Of a stretch of 64,000 nt of DNA, positions 9,234 through 17,840 are shown in pieces. The DNA lies in contig NZ_JADPQH010000001.1 in NCBI RefSeq assembly GCF_019173455.1, positions 248,001 to 312,000 of the forward strand. Reading direction: 5' to 3'. Below the pieces are notes generated by a model. The model saw nothing but the letters and a program-made list of their open reading frames with translations, did no database searches and had not been told where the DNA came from. Source of the stretch: Nesterenkonia sp. Act20. Its GTDB lineage: Bacteria; Actinomycetota; Actinomycetes; Actinomycetales; Micrococcaceae. The number at the start of each line of letters is the position of its first letter. Position 1 is the stretch's first letter. Made by a program: the position numbers and the translations under genes.

Positions 9234-11383
9234 GATCCGAACGTCCTTCCGTTCACGCGCTGGCTCGCGCCAACCTGGTCCAGGTACGGGGTGATGCCCC
9301 CGCGGTGCAGCGGCCAGCCGGCTCCGAGGATCATGCAGAGGTCGATATCCTCGCGGGAAGAGACGACGCCCTCATCGAGCATCATCGAGATCTCCTCGGC
9401 CAACGCGTCCTGCACGATGATGAGCAGCTCCTCTGCGCTGCGCGGCGAGCTGCCGAAGCGCAACAGCTCACGGGTGCTGTCCTTGATATACGGTTGGCCG
9501 GCCTCGTCGGTGCTCCAGATCTCGGTGACCCCGGAGTCGATGAGCCGCTGCAGGTTCGCCGAGACGTGGAACCGCTCACCGAAGCTGCTGTGCAGCGACT
9601 CGGTGACATGCTGCGCCACGGGGATCCCCACCATGGCGAGCAGGGTGAACGGGCTCATCGGCAGTCCGATGGGCCGCAGCGCGGCATCAGCCGTGGCCGC
9701 ATCGGTTCCCTCGTCGAAGGCCCGCTGCACCTCCGCCATCAGACGCAGGAGCACGCGGTTGACCACGAACGCGGTGGAGTCGCTGGTGAGCACCGGGGTC
9801 TTGCGCAGGCCTGAGGCGAGCTGGAAGGCCGTGGCGATGGGAACATCCGCGGTCTGCGGCGCACGAGCGATCTCGACCAGCGGCATGGCCGCCACCGGGT
9901 TGAAGAAGTGGAAGCCGATGACCCGTTCCGGGTGCCGAAGGTCAGCGGCCATCTCTGTCACCGAGAGCGAGGAGGTGTTGGTCGCGAGGATGGTCTGGGC
10001 CGGTACGATCCGCTCCAGCTCCGCGAAGACCTGCTTCTTCACACCGATCTCCTCGAAGACCGCCTCGATCACGAAATCGGCGTCGGCATACACGGACTTG
10101 TCAGTGGACCCGGTGATCAGACCCTGTACCGCGGCAGCCTGCTCAGGATTGAGCCGGCCCTTCTCCGCGAGCCTGCCGATCTGCGACTCGATATGCGCGA
10201 GCCCCTTGTCCACCCGGGACTGGTCCACATCGGTGAGCACCACAGGGACCTTGAGCTGCTGTGCAAAGACCATGGCCAGCTGGCATGCCATCAGACCGGC
10301 GCCGACGACGCCGACTTTGGCGATGCTGTGGGGAGCCGCTTCGGGAACTCCCGCGGGACGTTTGGCTCGCTTCTGCAGCAGGCCCAGGAAGGAGTACACA
10401 GTGTTGCGGAACTCGTCGGTGAGCATCAGCTCACCGAGCGCGATGCATTCGGCCTCGCGACTCTGCTCGCGGCTGCGCTCCGGCACCCGGCGGAAGAGCT
10501 CGAGGGCGCGCAGCGGGGCCGGAGCAGTGTCTCCCAGCTTCGCGGCGACGGTGCGCTCGGCTGACGCGATCGCGCGCTCCCAGGCCTCGGGAGTGTCGTC
10601 GTGGCTGCGGTGCGCGGCCAGCGCGTCGGTGGTGGTGGGGTCTGCGCTGATGATGCGCGCTGCGTAGTCCAGGCTGTCCGCCTCGAAGTTCTCAGCGTCC
10701 AGGAGCTGGTCGGCGATGCCCAGCGAAAAGACATTGCCTCCGGTGAGTGTGCGATTGTTGCTCAGCGCGTTGGAGAAGATGACCTGGACCGCCGCCTCGG
10801 GACCGATGAGCCGCGGCAGCCGGTACACGCCGCCCCAGCCGGGGACCAGCCCCAGGAAAGCCTCTGGCAGCCCGACTCCCTTGGCCGCTGCGGACACGGT
10901 GCGATGTTGGGCCGCCAGTGCGATCTCCAGCCCACCGCCGAGGGCGGTGCCGTTGATGAACGCGAAGCTCGGGACGGGGAAGTCCTCCAGAAGTCGGTAG
11001 GCCTGGTGTCCCAGGTCCGCCATGGCGTAGGAGTGATCTGCGGAGTCCACGCGCTCTGCGGCCCCGAGATCGGCTCCGGCGGCCAACACCCCTGGCTTGC
11101 CGATCACACCGACACCGGAGATCTCACCGGCGCGAGCCCGCGGCAGCGCGGCGGCGAGCGTCTCGCCGAACTCAATCAGGCTGCTGGGGCCCAGCGTGGA
11201 CGGACGCTTGGGACGGTCATTGTCCAGCCGGATGAGCAGGAACGTGCCCGCCCCGTGAGGAAGCTCGATGTCCTCGACCCGACTGTGGGTGATGACCTCA
11301 TCGCCGAAGACCGATGCAAGGTCGGTGAACCTGGAGAAGTCCAGGGCGTCTTCCGGGATGTCGTGGGCGTGCGCTGCTGCCAT
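9230..11383 (-). CDS. fadB: Fatty-acid oxidation multifunctional enzyme (enoyl-CoA hydratase / 3-hydroxyacyl-CoA dehydrogenase)
   Basis: The 717-residue fusion has an N-terminal crotonase domain (about 30-230) with NGTALGGGLEIALAAQHR and GLPEAFLGLVPGWGGVYRLPRL. The 3-hydroxyacyl-CoA dehydrogenase NAD-binding domain follows (GVVGAGLMACQLAMVFA, about 352), then VIGFHFFNPVAAMPLVE and C-terminal dehydrogenase domains. It would hydrate enoyl-CoA and oxidise 3-hydroxyacyl-CoA in the beta-oxidation cycle. ATG 11383 is supported by GGAGG just upstream. No thiolase (FadA) gene adjoins it. It is followed by a coupled Rieske lipoprotein gene, and a palindrome lies 70 bp upstream. Confidence 0.93.
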   Translation of the reverse strand: MAAAHAHDIPEDALDFSRFTDLASVFGDEVITHSRVEDIELPHGAGTFLLIRLDNDRPKRPSTLGPSSLIEFGETLAAALPRARAGEISGVGVIGKPGVLAAGADLGAAERVDSADHSYAMADLGHQAYRLLEDFPVPSFAFINGTALGGGLEIALAAQHRTVSAAAKGVGLPEAFLGLVPGWGGVYRLPRLIGPEAAVQVIFSNALSNNRTLTGGNVFSLGIADQLLDAENFEADSLDYAARIISADPTTTDALAAHRSHDDTPEAWERAIASAERTVAAKLGDTAPAPLRALELFRRVPERSREQSREAECIALGELMLTDEFRNTVYSFLGLLQKRAKRPAGVPEAAPHSIAKVGVVGAGLMACQLAMVFAQQLKVPVVLTDVDQSRVDKGLAHIESQIGRLAEKGRLNPEQAAAVQGLITGSTDKSVYADADFVIEAVFEEIGVKKQVFAELERIVPAQTILATNTSSLSVTEMAADLRHPERVIGFHFFNPVAAMPLVEIARAPQTADVPIATAFQLASGLRKTPVLTSDSTAFVVNRVLLRLMAEVQRAFDEGTDAATADAALRPIGLPMSPFTLLAMVGIPVAQHVTESLHSSFGERFHVSANLQRLIDSGVTEIWSTDEAGQPYIKDSTRELLRFGSSPRSAEELLIIVQDALAEEISMMLDEGVVSSREDIDLCMILGAGWPLHRGGITPYLDQVGASQRVNGRTFGS

Positions 11384-11452
11384 GTCGTGGCCTCCGTGAC
11401 GTGAGGGTGAGCGCGGGCATCCCGCGCCTCGGATGAGTCTCAGCTCACATAC

Positions 11453-11464
11453 TACCCGCGGGTA
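11453..11464. promoter_or_regulatory. Perfect palindrome upstream of fadB, operator candidate
   Basis: TACCCGCGGGTA is a perfect 12-bp palindrome in the 124-bp gap between rnd and fadB. Its size and symmetry suit a dimeric repressor such as a TetR-family regulator. No regulator gene lies next to it. Confidence 0.4.
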
Positions 11465-11507
11465 ACCACGGGGGAAACCGAAGTCGATGCGGAATTCGGA
11501 CCGGTCC

Positions 11508-12752
11508 TCAGAAGGCGTCCAGGGGCTCCGGATCCAGCATCGCCACGGTCACGATGGCAGCGCACTGCGCAATCTGCCATTCCCGTGCACCGAGCTCACG
11601 CAGCGCATCACTGACGCCGTTCAGGTCGATGACCTCAGGTGGCGTCCAGCACAGCTGTTTGAGCACCGCAGGAGTCAGCAGCGTCTCGGGCATGAGGTCG
11701 AGCTCATCGGCGTGGTGGGTGAGCCAGTCACGAGCGGTTCGATAGCGCCGGAAGGCGAGCGGATTGCGATCCTTCCACGCCCGGGGCGGAGGCGGTCCTG
11801 CCGCGCGGCGCTGCGCGGGAGGAAGATCCTCATCCTTGCTCCCTGACTCGATGGCGCGCAGCCATTTCGGGGCTTCCCGCTTGGCGGCGCGTCCATGGAA
11901 ACCACGGACGCCGAGCAGCTGCGGAACCGTCCGCGGCATGGCATCGGCGGCCGCGACCAGTGCAGAATCCGGAAGGATGTGACCGGGGGAGACGTCTTTG
12001 GACTCCGCCATGTTCTCCCGCGCGGCCCAGAGCTCGCGCAGCACCGCAAGTTTGCGCGGTGACTTCAGCTTGTTGACACCCGAGGCCTTGCGCCACCGCT
12101 CGCTGCGCGGCATGGTCACTGGGCGGTGGGTGCGCAGATATTCGAACTCCTCCTGCGCCCAATCCAGCTTTCCCTGCTCACGCAGCAGGTCGAGCAGCCG
12201 CTCACGCAGCGGGATCAGCAGGTCGACGTCGAGTGCGGCATAGCGCAGCCAGTCCTGGGGAAGCGGGCGCTTGGACCAGTCGGCGGCTGAGTGCTCCTTG
12301 GCCAGGCGCACCTCGAGCAGCGACTCGACGACGGCGCCCAGGCTCACCCGGGGAAGTCCGCTCAGCCGAGCGGCGAGCTCCGTGTCAAAGAGGCGGTGCG
12401 GGTGCATGCCGAGCTCGGCCAGACAGGGAAGGTCCTGCGTGGCTGCATGCAGAATCCACTCGACGTCCTGGAGGGCCTCCTGCACTGGAGCGAGCGTGCT
12501 GAAGGGCTCGGGGTCGATGAGCCAGAGGCCGGAGCCTTCGCGCTTGAGCTGGACCAGGAAGGCGCGCTGACCATAGCGGAAGCCCGAGGCGCGTTCTGCG
12601 TCCACGGCCACTGGACCGATGCCTTGGGCCAGGGCCTCGGCGCAGCGCTGCAGTCCCCGTTCGGTGTCGATGACGAAGGGGACCCCGTCTTCGGGCTCGG
12701 TCAGCAGCGGCGGCGGTACCGCTTCGGGGGCGTCCATCGAGGGATCCGACAC
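11508..12752 (-). CDS. rnd: HRDC-domain ribonuclease D
   Basis: The 414-residue protein has a DEDD 3'-5' exonuclease domain (about 20-210): PVAVDAERASGFRYGQRAFLVQL (D-x-E motif I), LFDTELAARL with HAATQDLPCL (motif II region) and LRYAALDVDLLIPL (motif III, Y-x3-D). An HRDC-type helical domain (about 225-300) and a basic C-terminus follow. It probably trims the 3' ends of stable RNAs. The start is GTG 12752, 4 bp after the DUF3000 stop, so the two genes form an operon, an arrangement I recognise from other Actinobacteria. Confidence 0.9.
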   Translation of the reverse strand: MSDPSMDAPEAVPPPLLTEPEDGVPFVIDTERGLQRCAEALAQGIGPVAVDAERASGFRYGQRAFLVQLKREGSGLWLIDPEPFSTLAPVQEALQDVEWILHAATQDLPCLAELGMHPHRLFDTELAARLSGLPRVSLGAVVESLLEVRLAKEHSAADWSKRPLPQDWLRYAALDVDLLIPLRERLLDLLREQGKLDWAQEEFEYLRTHRPVTMPRSERWRKASGVNKLKSPRKLAVLRELWAARENMAESKDVSPGHILPDSALVAAADAMPRTVPQLLGVRGFHGRAAKREAPKWLRAIESGSKDEDLPPAQRRAAGPPPPRAWKDRNPLAFRRYRTARDWLTHHADELDLMPETLLTPAVLKQLCWTPPEVIDLNGVSDALRELGAREWQIAQCAAIVTVAMLDPEPLDAF

Positions 12753-12756
12753 GTCG

Positions 12757-13458
12757 TCAGCTCCTCCTGATATGTGGCAGGGCGATCACTCCATCGGGCA
12801 GCGGCGGCAGCCCGGCGAAGGAGCAGACCATATCGGCCCACGCCTGGAGGTGCGATCCGAATCTCGGCCCTGTGGGGCTCCAGGAGGCGCGCAGTTCCAC
12901 GTCATTGCTGGGCTGACGGTTCTCCATGCTCCCGAAGCTCTCGGAGAGGATGCGGGTGGCCGTGCCGCCCGCATGACTGTACTCCACCCCGTGCTGGGCC
13001 AGGGAATCGCACAGCCAGGTCCAGGCGACCGAACCAAGGAGTGGGTCATTGCCCATCTCGGCGTCGAGCTCGGCGCGGATGTAGATGACCACTCGGAAGG
13101 CCCCACCCCAGGCCTGCTGTCCGGCGGGATCGTGGAGCAGGATGAAGCGTCCGGTGGCGAGAATCTCGGGGTCCGCAGGCTGCGGCCGCAGCCTGCTCGC
13201 CGGGTGGGAGCCGAGCGAGGAGACGCTGGGAGTCTGGACTTCGGCGCGCAGGGCCACCGCGTAGGGCGCCAGCTTGGAGGGGGCAGGCACCTCCGCCACA
13301 TGGGCCTCAGCTCGCGGAGACGCCCGGCGGAGCTCACCGAGCGCATGCAGAAACGTCTCGGGGAGCCCCTCGATGCCAGAAGCTCCGCGTGCGTCGCTCG
13401 GACCGGTGCGGGTCGCCCCGGGCTGGTCGGGTCCTGAGCTGGGACCGAATGCTGTCAC
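12757..13458 (-). CDS. DUF3000 domain-containing protein
   Basis: The 233-residue soluble protein has the family blocks LAPYAVALRAEV, ATGRFILLHDPAGQQAWGG, FRVVIYIRAELD, VAWTWLCDSLAQHGVEY and FAGLPPLPDGVIALPH. It matches my recollection of actinobacterial DUF3000, always beside the HRDC ribonuclease; no biochemical role is known to me. The start is GTG 13458. No Shine-Dalgarno is present, but TAGTCT sits 6 nt upstream, so the message is probably leaderless. Confidence 0.85.
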   Translation of the reverse strand: MTAFGPSSGPDQPGATRTGPSDARGASGIEGLPETFLHALGELRRASPRAEAHVAEVPAPSKLAPYAVALRAEVQTPSVSSLGSHPASRLRPQPADPEILATGRFILLHDPAGQQAWGGAFRVVIYIRAELDAEMGNDPLLGSVAWTWLCDSLAQHGVEYSHAGGTATRILSESFGSMENRQPSNDVELRASWSPTGPRFGSHLQAWADMVCSFAGLPPLPDGVIALPHIRRS

Positions 13459-13464
13459 GCCCCA

Positions 13465-13470
13465 AGACTA
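13465..13470 (-). promoter_or_regulatory. -10 box of DUF3000-rnd operon; leaderless start predicted
   Basis: On the minus strand TAGTCT (13470 down to 13465) is followed by TGGGGC and then GTG at 13458. The 6-nt spacing puts the expected transcription start at or next to the start codon. Confidence 0.6.
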
Positions 13471-13493
13471 GAAACCGCAGTCAGCCTGGCGTG

Positions 13494-14552
13494 CTAGGCG
13501 CGCCGCGCGCACTCCACCAGGGCCTCGATCTCCGCGTCGCTGGTGTGCCAGGAGCACATGATGCGCAGCACCGGATTGCCGCTGGCCGCGGTGTCCCAGA
13601 CGTGGACCAGATAGCGCTGCCGAATCGCGTCGGCGACGGCCACCGGAACCTCCGGGAAGGTGGCGTTGACCTCGGTGGGACGCGAGAGAGTGACTCCCTC
13701 GATCTCGCTGAGCGCGCGGCCCAGCGTGGCGGCCTGCGAATTCGCGTGGGTGGCGTTGCGTCGCCACAGATCGGTGCCGAAGAGCTCCAGCAGCTGGGCT
13801 GAGACGTAGCGCTGCTTGCTGGCGAGCTGCATCGAGTATTTCTGGATGTAGTCCGTGCCGCGAACCCGGTCTGGATCGATGACCACCACGGCCTCGGCCG
13901 CCATGGCGCCGTTCTTGGTCCCGCCGAGACTGACGACGTCGACCCCAGCTTCGGTGGTGACCTCGCCGAGCGAGCAGCCCAGAGCCGCGGCGGCGTTGGA
14001 GATCCGCGCGCCGTCCATATGCACGCCGAGCCCGTGACCATGCGCTGCGGCGGCGATGGAGGAGATCTCCTCAGGCGTGTATACGGTGCCGAGCTCCGTG
14101 GACTGGGTCAGCGTCACTGCCAGCGGCTGCGCCGCATGGACGAATCCGAGGTTCTTCATCTCGGCCTCGACATCGGCGGCGCTGAGCTTGCCGCTCAGCG
14201 TAGGCCGCGGGAGCAGCTTCAGCGAGCCCACGTGCTCAGGTGCGGCGCCTTCATCATTGTTCACATGCGCCTGCACGGAACAGATCGCGGCCCCCCAGCG
14301 GGGGAGCAGAGCCTGCAGCGAGACCACGTTGGCGCCGGTGCCGTTGAAGACCGGCAGGATCTCGGCTCGGGGGCCGAAGATCTCCTTGGTGACCTCGCGC
14401 AGCTCGGCCGTGATGGGATCCGCCCCGTAGGGCAGTGCCGAATCCGGATTGACCCGGCTCAGAGCCTGCAGAATCTCAGGCGACACGCCGGCCACATTGT
14501 CCGAGGCGAAGGAGGCGTCGAGAACCTGGGCGGGTGCATCGGTCACCGTCAC
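13494..14552 (-). CDS. ltaE: Low-specificity L-threonine aldolase
   Basis: The 352-residue protein belongs to the fold-type I PLP threonine aldolases, which cleave threonine or allo-threonine to glycine and acetaldehyde. Visible motifs are NPDSALPYGADPIT, the substrate-side VFNGTGANVVSLQALL, HGLGVHMDGARISNAA (Asp that pairs with the PLP pyridine) and SLGGTKNGAMAAEAVV (Schiff-base Lys, about 212). The start is GTG 14552, 2 bp after the msrB stop, so both are in one transcript. The next gene, DUF3000, has its own promoter, so the pair may end here. Confidence 0.93.
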   Translation of the reverse strand: MTVTDAPAQVLDASFASDNVAGVSPEILQALSRVNPDSALPYGADPITAELREVTKEIFGPRAEILPVFNGTGANVVSLQALLPRWGAAICSVQAHVNNDEGAAPEHVGSLKLLPRPTLSGKLSAADVEAEMKNLGFVHAAQPLAVTLTQSTELGTVYTPEEISSIAAAAHGHGLGVHMDGARISNAAAALGCSLGEVTTEAGVDVVSLGGTKNGAMAAEAVVVIDPDRVRGTDYIQKYSMQLASKQRYVSAQLLELFGTDLWRRNATHANSQAATLGRALSEIEGVTLSRPTEVNATFPEVPVAVADAIRQRYLVHVWDTAASGNPVLRIMCSWHTSDAEIEALVECARRA

Positions 14553-14554
14553 GC

Positions 14555-14971
14555 TCAGCTCTCCTCGCTCGGGTGGAAGTCCATAGAGATGGAGTTGATG
14601 CAGTAGCGCTGATCCGTGGGGGTGTCGAACCCCTCACCGGTGAAGAGATGCCCGAGGTGGGAGTCGCAGGAGCCACAGCGCACCTCGACCCGTTCCATAC
14701 CCATCGAGACGTCTCGCAGGTACCGTATGTTCGCGTCCGCGGCGGGCTCGAAGAAGCTCGGCCAGCCGCAGCGGGAGTCGAACTTCTCGGTGGAGGTGAA
14801 CAGGGCCGCCCCGCAGGCCCGGCAGGAGTACATCCCAGCCGCCTTGTTGTCCCAATATTCGCCCGTATAGGCGCGTTCGGTGCCGCCTTCGCGAAGCACC
14901 TGAAACTCCTGCGGACTCAGCCTCTCGCGCCACTGATCGTCGGAGGGTCCAGGAAGTTGATTCTCACTCAT
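14555..14971 (-). CDS. msrB: Peptide-methionine (R)-S-oxide reductase
   Basis: The 138-residue enzyme reduces the R-epimer of methionine sulfoxide in proteins. It has both zinc-binding pairs (CRACGAAL and CGSCDSHLGH), the substrate motif FDSRCGWPSFFEP and the catalytic-Cys motif RYCINSISMDF near the C-terminus. A second Cys, in SRCGWPS, may act as resolving residue. The gene is followed 2 bp later by ltaE. Its partner for the S-epimer, msrA, is elsewhere in this window (24419-24973). Confidence 0.96.
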   Translation of the reverse strand: MSENQLPGPSDDQWRERLSPQEFQVLREGGTERAYTGEYWDNKAAGMYSCRACGAALFTSTEKFDSRCGWPSFFEPAADANIRYLRDVSMGMERVEVRCGSCDSHLGHLFTGEGFDTPTDQRYCINSISMDFHPSEES

Positions 14972-15003
14972 GTCTCTATCTCATCATGATCCGCGGGCGC
15001 GCG

Positions 15004-15009
15004 TAAGCT
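15004..15009 (+). promoter_or_regulatory. -10 box of the alpha/beta hydrolase gene; leaderless start predicted
   Basis: TAAGCT lies 7 nt before the ATG at 15017, with no ribosome site between. It is divergent to msrB, whose start is only 45 bp away. Confidence 0.5.
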
Positions 15010-15016
15010 GATCGTC

Positions 15017-16396
15017 ATGAAGTCCAGGCTGAAAGAGCACAGTGCACCGGCCGCACTCGAGAGTTCCGATGCTCGGCGCGTCAGACCATGGTGGAGACGC
15101 CAGAGATCTGCCGCCAAGACGACGCATCACGCGCCTACTCCGTGGATCCGAGCGGTGACGCTGGGGACCGGCACCGGACTGGCGGCCGGCATGACGCTGG
15201 CAGCCGCCGCATCGGGACTCGCCGGGTACTTCGCCCGCGCCGTCGTGACCCCGGTGCGGGAACGAGCCGAGGATCTCGAAATCCTGGCAGTCACCCGCGG
15301 ATCCGAAGGTGATGAGGTGATTCTGCCCATCACCGCGGAGACGGTGGTGGATGGCACCTACGGCCTGTTCTTCCATGGGGGCCGATCCCTGGCGCGCATC
15401 GGACCGATCTCCGCGCTGGAGCCCAAGGGCGGCACCGTGACACGGCCGGTGGAGAAGGTCTATGGCGGAGATCTCCGCACGGCGGTCCGTGGCTGGTGGA
15501 CCTCCGTGGTCTACCTGAATCCGAGTCACGCAGGCTTCGAAAGCGAGGAAGTCGTCATCACGCTGCCGGGCGGACCGTCACCGGCCTGGCACGTCCCACC
15601 CCAGCCTCGTGCAGCGGGCCGGCCCGAGGGCGAAGAGCCTCCGCTGGCCGGACGCAACATCTGGGCCATCGGGGTTCACGGCCGCGGCAGCAACCGCACG
15701 GAGGGGATCCGCGCCCTGGCGGCGACCTCAGCGCTGGGCATCGACACCCTCTTGATCTCCTATCGGAATGACGGGGAGGCCCCCGACGCCTCCGATGGTC
15801 GCTACGGACTGGGCGTCACCGAGTGGGAGGACGTTGAAGCGGCGATCGAGTATGCGCTGGAGCGCGGCGCGGAGGACATCGTCCTGTTGGGCTGGTCCAT
15901 GGGCGGTGCGATCTCCCTGCAGACAGCTGACCGGTCACGGTTCGCCGAACACATCCGCGCACTTGTGCTCACCGGCCCGGTCATCGACTGGATGGACGTG
16001 CTGGCCTTCCAGGCCCGCGCGAACCGAATCCCGTCCTCGGTGGGGAGGCTGGGCCAGTGGTTCATCTCCAATCCTGGCGGGCGGCGCGTCACCGGACTCG
16101 CCGCCCCGGTGGATCTGCAGGCGATGAACTGGATCGACCGCGCCGAGCAGCTGCGCCACCACGTGCTGATCATGCACAGCGTCGACGACAACATCGTGCC
16201 CTACGGGCCCTCCCGGGATCTCGCCCGGAAGAACCCGAAGGTCAGCTATGTCTCCTTCGCGCAGGCCCGTCACGTCAAGGAATGGAACCACGACCCGCAG
16301 CGCTGGGACGCGACGGTGTTCGAATGGCTCCTCGACCTCTTCAGCCGGCCTGCCCCGGGGCAGTCCCGGCCAGGTGAGCCCGGATATTACGTTTGA
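15017..16396 (+). CDS. Membrane-anchored alpha/beta hydrolase
   Basis: The 459-residue protein has a basic N-terminal tail, one hydrophobic segment (about 55-82, GTGTGLAAGMTLAAAASGLAG) and a large domain beyond it. The C-terminal half is an alpha/beta hydrolase: oxyanion-type GVHGRGSNRTEG, nucleophile elbow GWSMGGAIS (Ser294), acid in HSVDDNIVPY (about Asp389) and base in ARHVKEWNHD (about His418). The substrate cannot be told; peptidase, esterase and lipase relatives all share this fold. The last 56 bp overlap the convergent sufE gene. Confidence 0.85.
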   Translation: MKSRLKEHSAPAALESSDARRVRPWWRRQRSAAKTTHHAPTPWIRAVTLGTGTGLAAGMTLAAAASGLAGYFARAVVTPVRERAEDLEILAVTRGSEGDEVILPITAETVVDGTYGLFFHGGRSLARIGPISALEPKGGTVTRPVEKVYGGDLRTAVRGWWTSVVYLNPSHAGFESEEVVITLPGGPSPAWHVPPQPRAAGRPEGEEPPLAGRNIWAIGVHGRGSNRTEGIRALAATSALGIDTLLISYRNDGEAPDASDGRYGLGVTEWEDVEAAIEYALERGAEDIVLLGWSMGGAISLQTADRSRFAEHIRALVLTGPVIDWMDVLAFQARANRIPSSVGRLGQWFISNPGGRRVTGLAAPVDLQAMNWIDRAEQLRHHVLIMHSVDDNIVPYGPSRDLARKNPKVSYVSFAQARHVKEWNHDPQRWDATVFEWLLDLFSRPAPGQSRPGEPGYYV

Positions 16397-16847
16397 TCCG
16401 GCCCAGCATCGCCGTCATCCCGCGCAGCCGCAGGGGAGTGATCGCCCGAGCGAGCCCCAGCCGTTCGGAGAGATCGTCGGGCACGCCGAGGATCTGCTCG
16501 TAGCTCAGCCCGCTGAGTCCTTCATGCAGGATCGCCGCGAACCCTCGAGTAGTGGGAGCCTCAGGGGGCGCCGCGAAGAACAGCTCGGCCGTTCCGGCGT
16601 CGTCGTCGTACTCCACCGTGAGGAACAGCGGGGACTGACACTCCACGACCTCTTCCATCTGGTCGTAGCTACCGGCATAGCGCTCGGGAAGCTCCGGGAG
16701 CTCCCGGGAGAACTCCAGCAGCATCTCCAGCTTCTGCCGCTCTTCGAGCTCGGCGAACTCCTCGATCACTTCGGCCAGCTGCTCGGGCAGCGCGCTGGGC
16801 TCAGAGTCGGTGCTCGCCGCAGCGCGTTCTGGATCCGTCGTGCTCAT
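16341..16847 (-). CDS. sufE: SufE-family cysteine desulfuration protein
   Basis: The 168-residue protein matches SufE, which accepts persulfide sulfur from a cysteine desulfurase for Fe-S cluster assembly. Motifs are [19 protein letters not shown], the active-site region [17 protein letters not shown] (catalytic Cys), [20 protein letters not shown] and [19 protein letters not shown]. It is coupled to the rhodanese gene upstream by a 4-bp ATGA overlap, so both sulfur-transfer proteins are made together. The 3' end runs 56 bp into the convergent hydrolase gene. Confidence 0.92.
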   Translation of the reverse strand: MSTTDPERAAASTDSEPSALPEQLAEVIEEFAELEERQKLEMLLEFSRELPELPERYAGSYDQMEEVVECQSPLFLTVEYDDDAGTAELFFAAPPEAPTTRGFAAILHEGLSGLSYEQILGVPDDLSERLGLARAITPLRLRGMTAMLGRIKRNIRAHLAGTAPGQAG

Positions 16848-17734
16848 CGGGTGGGTGCCTCTCCGGGCTGATCACCTGTGGCGATTGGCAGCCGCACGGC
16901 GTTGCCCCATTCGGTCCAGGAACCGTCATAATTGCGCACGTTCTCATAGCCCAGCAGATGCTGCAGCACGAACCACGTATGCGAGGAACGTTCTCCGATC
17001 CTGCAGTAGGCGATCACCTCATCGGCGGTGCCCAGCCCGGCCCGCTCGGTGTAGATCTCCTCGAGCTCAGCCCGGGACCGGAAGGTGCCGTCCTCGTTCG
17101 CAGCCTTGGCCCACGGCACGGAGGCGGCCGACGGGATGTGACCCCCGCGCATGGCGCCCTCCTGCTCGTAGCCCTCCATATGGGTGCGCTCCCCGGAATA
17201 CTCCATCGGCGACCGCACGTCCACCAGGGGCTTGCCGAAATGCTCCAACACGTCTTCGCGGAACGCGCGGAACGTCGAATCATCGCGGGCCGCGGGTGTC
17301 GGGTACTCGGCCGGGGTGGCCGGAGTCGACTCCGTGGTGAGCTCGCGCTCCTCGGAGACCCATTTCTGCCGACCGCCGTCCATCAGACGCAGATCTGCAT
17401 GTCCGAAGAGGGTGAAGACCCAGAGTGCGTAGGCGGCCCACCAGTTGGACTTGTCGCCGTAGAAGACGATGGTGGTCTCGGGGGTGATCCCCTTGGAAGC
17501 AGCAAAGTCGGCGAACTGCGCAGGGCCGAGGAAGTCACGGGTGACGGAGTCATTGAGGTCGGTGTGCCAGTCGATCTTCTGGGCCCCGGGGATGTGTCCC
17601 GTCTCGTAGAGCAGGACATCCTCGTTGGACTCCAGCAGCACCACGCTGGGATCGTCTTTATGCTGCGCCACCCAGTCGGTGGAGACCAGTGCCTCGGGGT
17701 GGGCGTACTGGGAGAAGTCTTTTGCTTCGGTCAT
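16844..17734 (-). CDS. sseA: Thiosulfate/3-mercaptopyruvate sulfurtransferase (tandem rhodanese)
   Basis: The 296-residue protein has two rhodanese domains. The N-terminal, non-catalytic copy includes [31 protein letters not shown]. The C-terminal copy carries the active Cys in [18 protein letters not shown] (about residue 247), and [10 protein letters not shown] follows it. The CRIGERS loop is close to the actinobacterial thiosulfate-type CRxGxRS pattern. A clear AAGGAAGG ribosome site precedes ATG 17734. The gene overlaps sufE by 4 bp, suggesting that its persulfide product feeds sulfur trafficking, though the link is inferred from context. Confidence 0.92.
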   Translation of the reverse strand: MTEAKDFSQYAHPEALVSTDWVAQHKDDPSVVLLESNEDVLLYETGHIPGAQKIDWHTDLNDSVTRDFLGPAQFADFAASKGITPETTIVFYGDKSNWWAAYALWVFTLFGHADLRLMDGGRQKWVSEERELTTESTPATPAEYPTPAARDDSTFRAFREDVLEHFGKPLVDVRSPMEYSGERTHMEGYEQEGAMRGGHIPSAASVPWAKAANEDGTFRSRAELEEIYTERAGLGTADEVIAYCRIGERSSHTWFVLQHLLGYENVRNYDGSWTEWGNAVRLPIATGDQPGEAPTR

Positions 17735-17828
17735 GGTGTGCAGAACCTTCCTTCATGTGTTCGTCGACGCCGCGGCGAGGGTCTCTCTCCAGGATAGGGA
17801 ATCGGCGGGTCAAACGAAGAGTCCTGGG

Positions 17829-17834
17829 TAGAGT
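17829..17834 (+). promoter_or_regulatory. -10 box of zapE; leaderless start predicted
   Basis: TAGAGT is separated by 6 nt from ATG 17841, and no Shine-Dalgarno sequence is present. Confidence 0.6.
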
Positions 17835-17840
17835 GGTCAC

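Noticed and set aside
11384-11507. A remnant of a fadA thiolase gene between rnd and fadB
   Set aside because: The 124 bp contain no thiolase-like codons in any frame, only the palindrome and fadB ribosome site.
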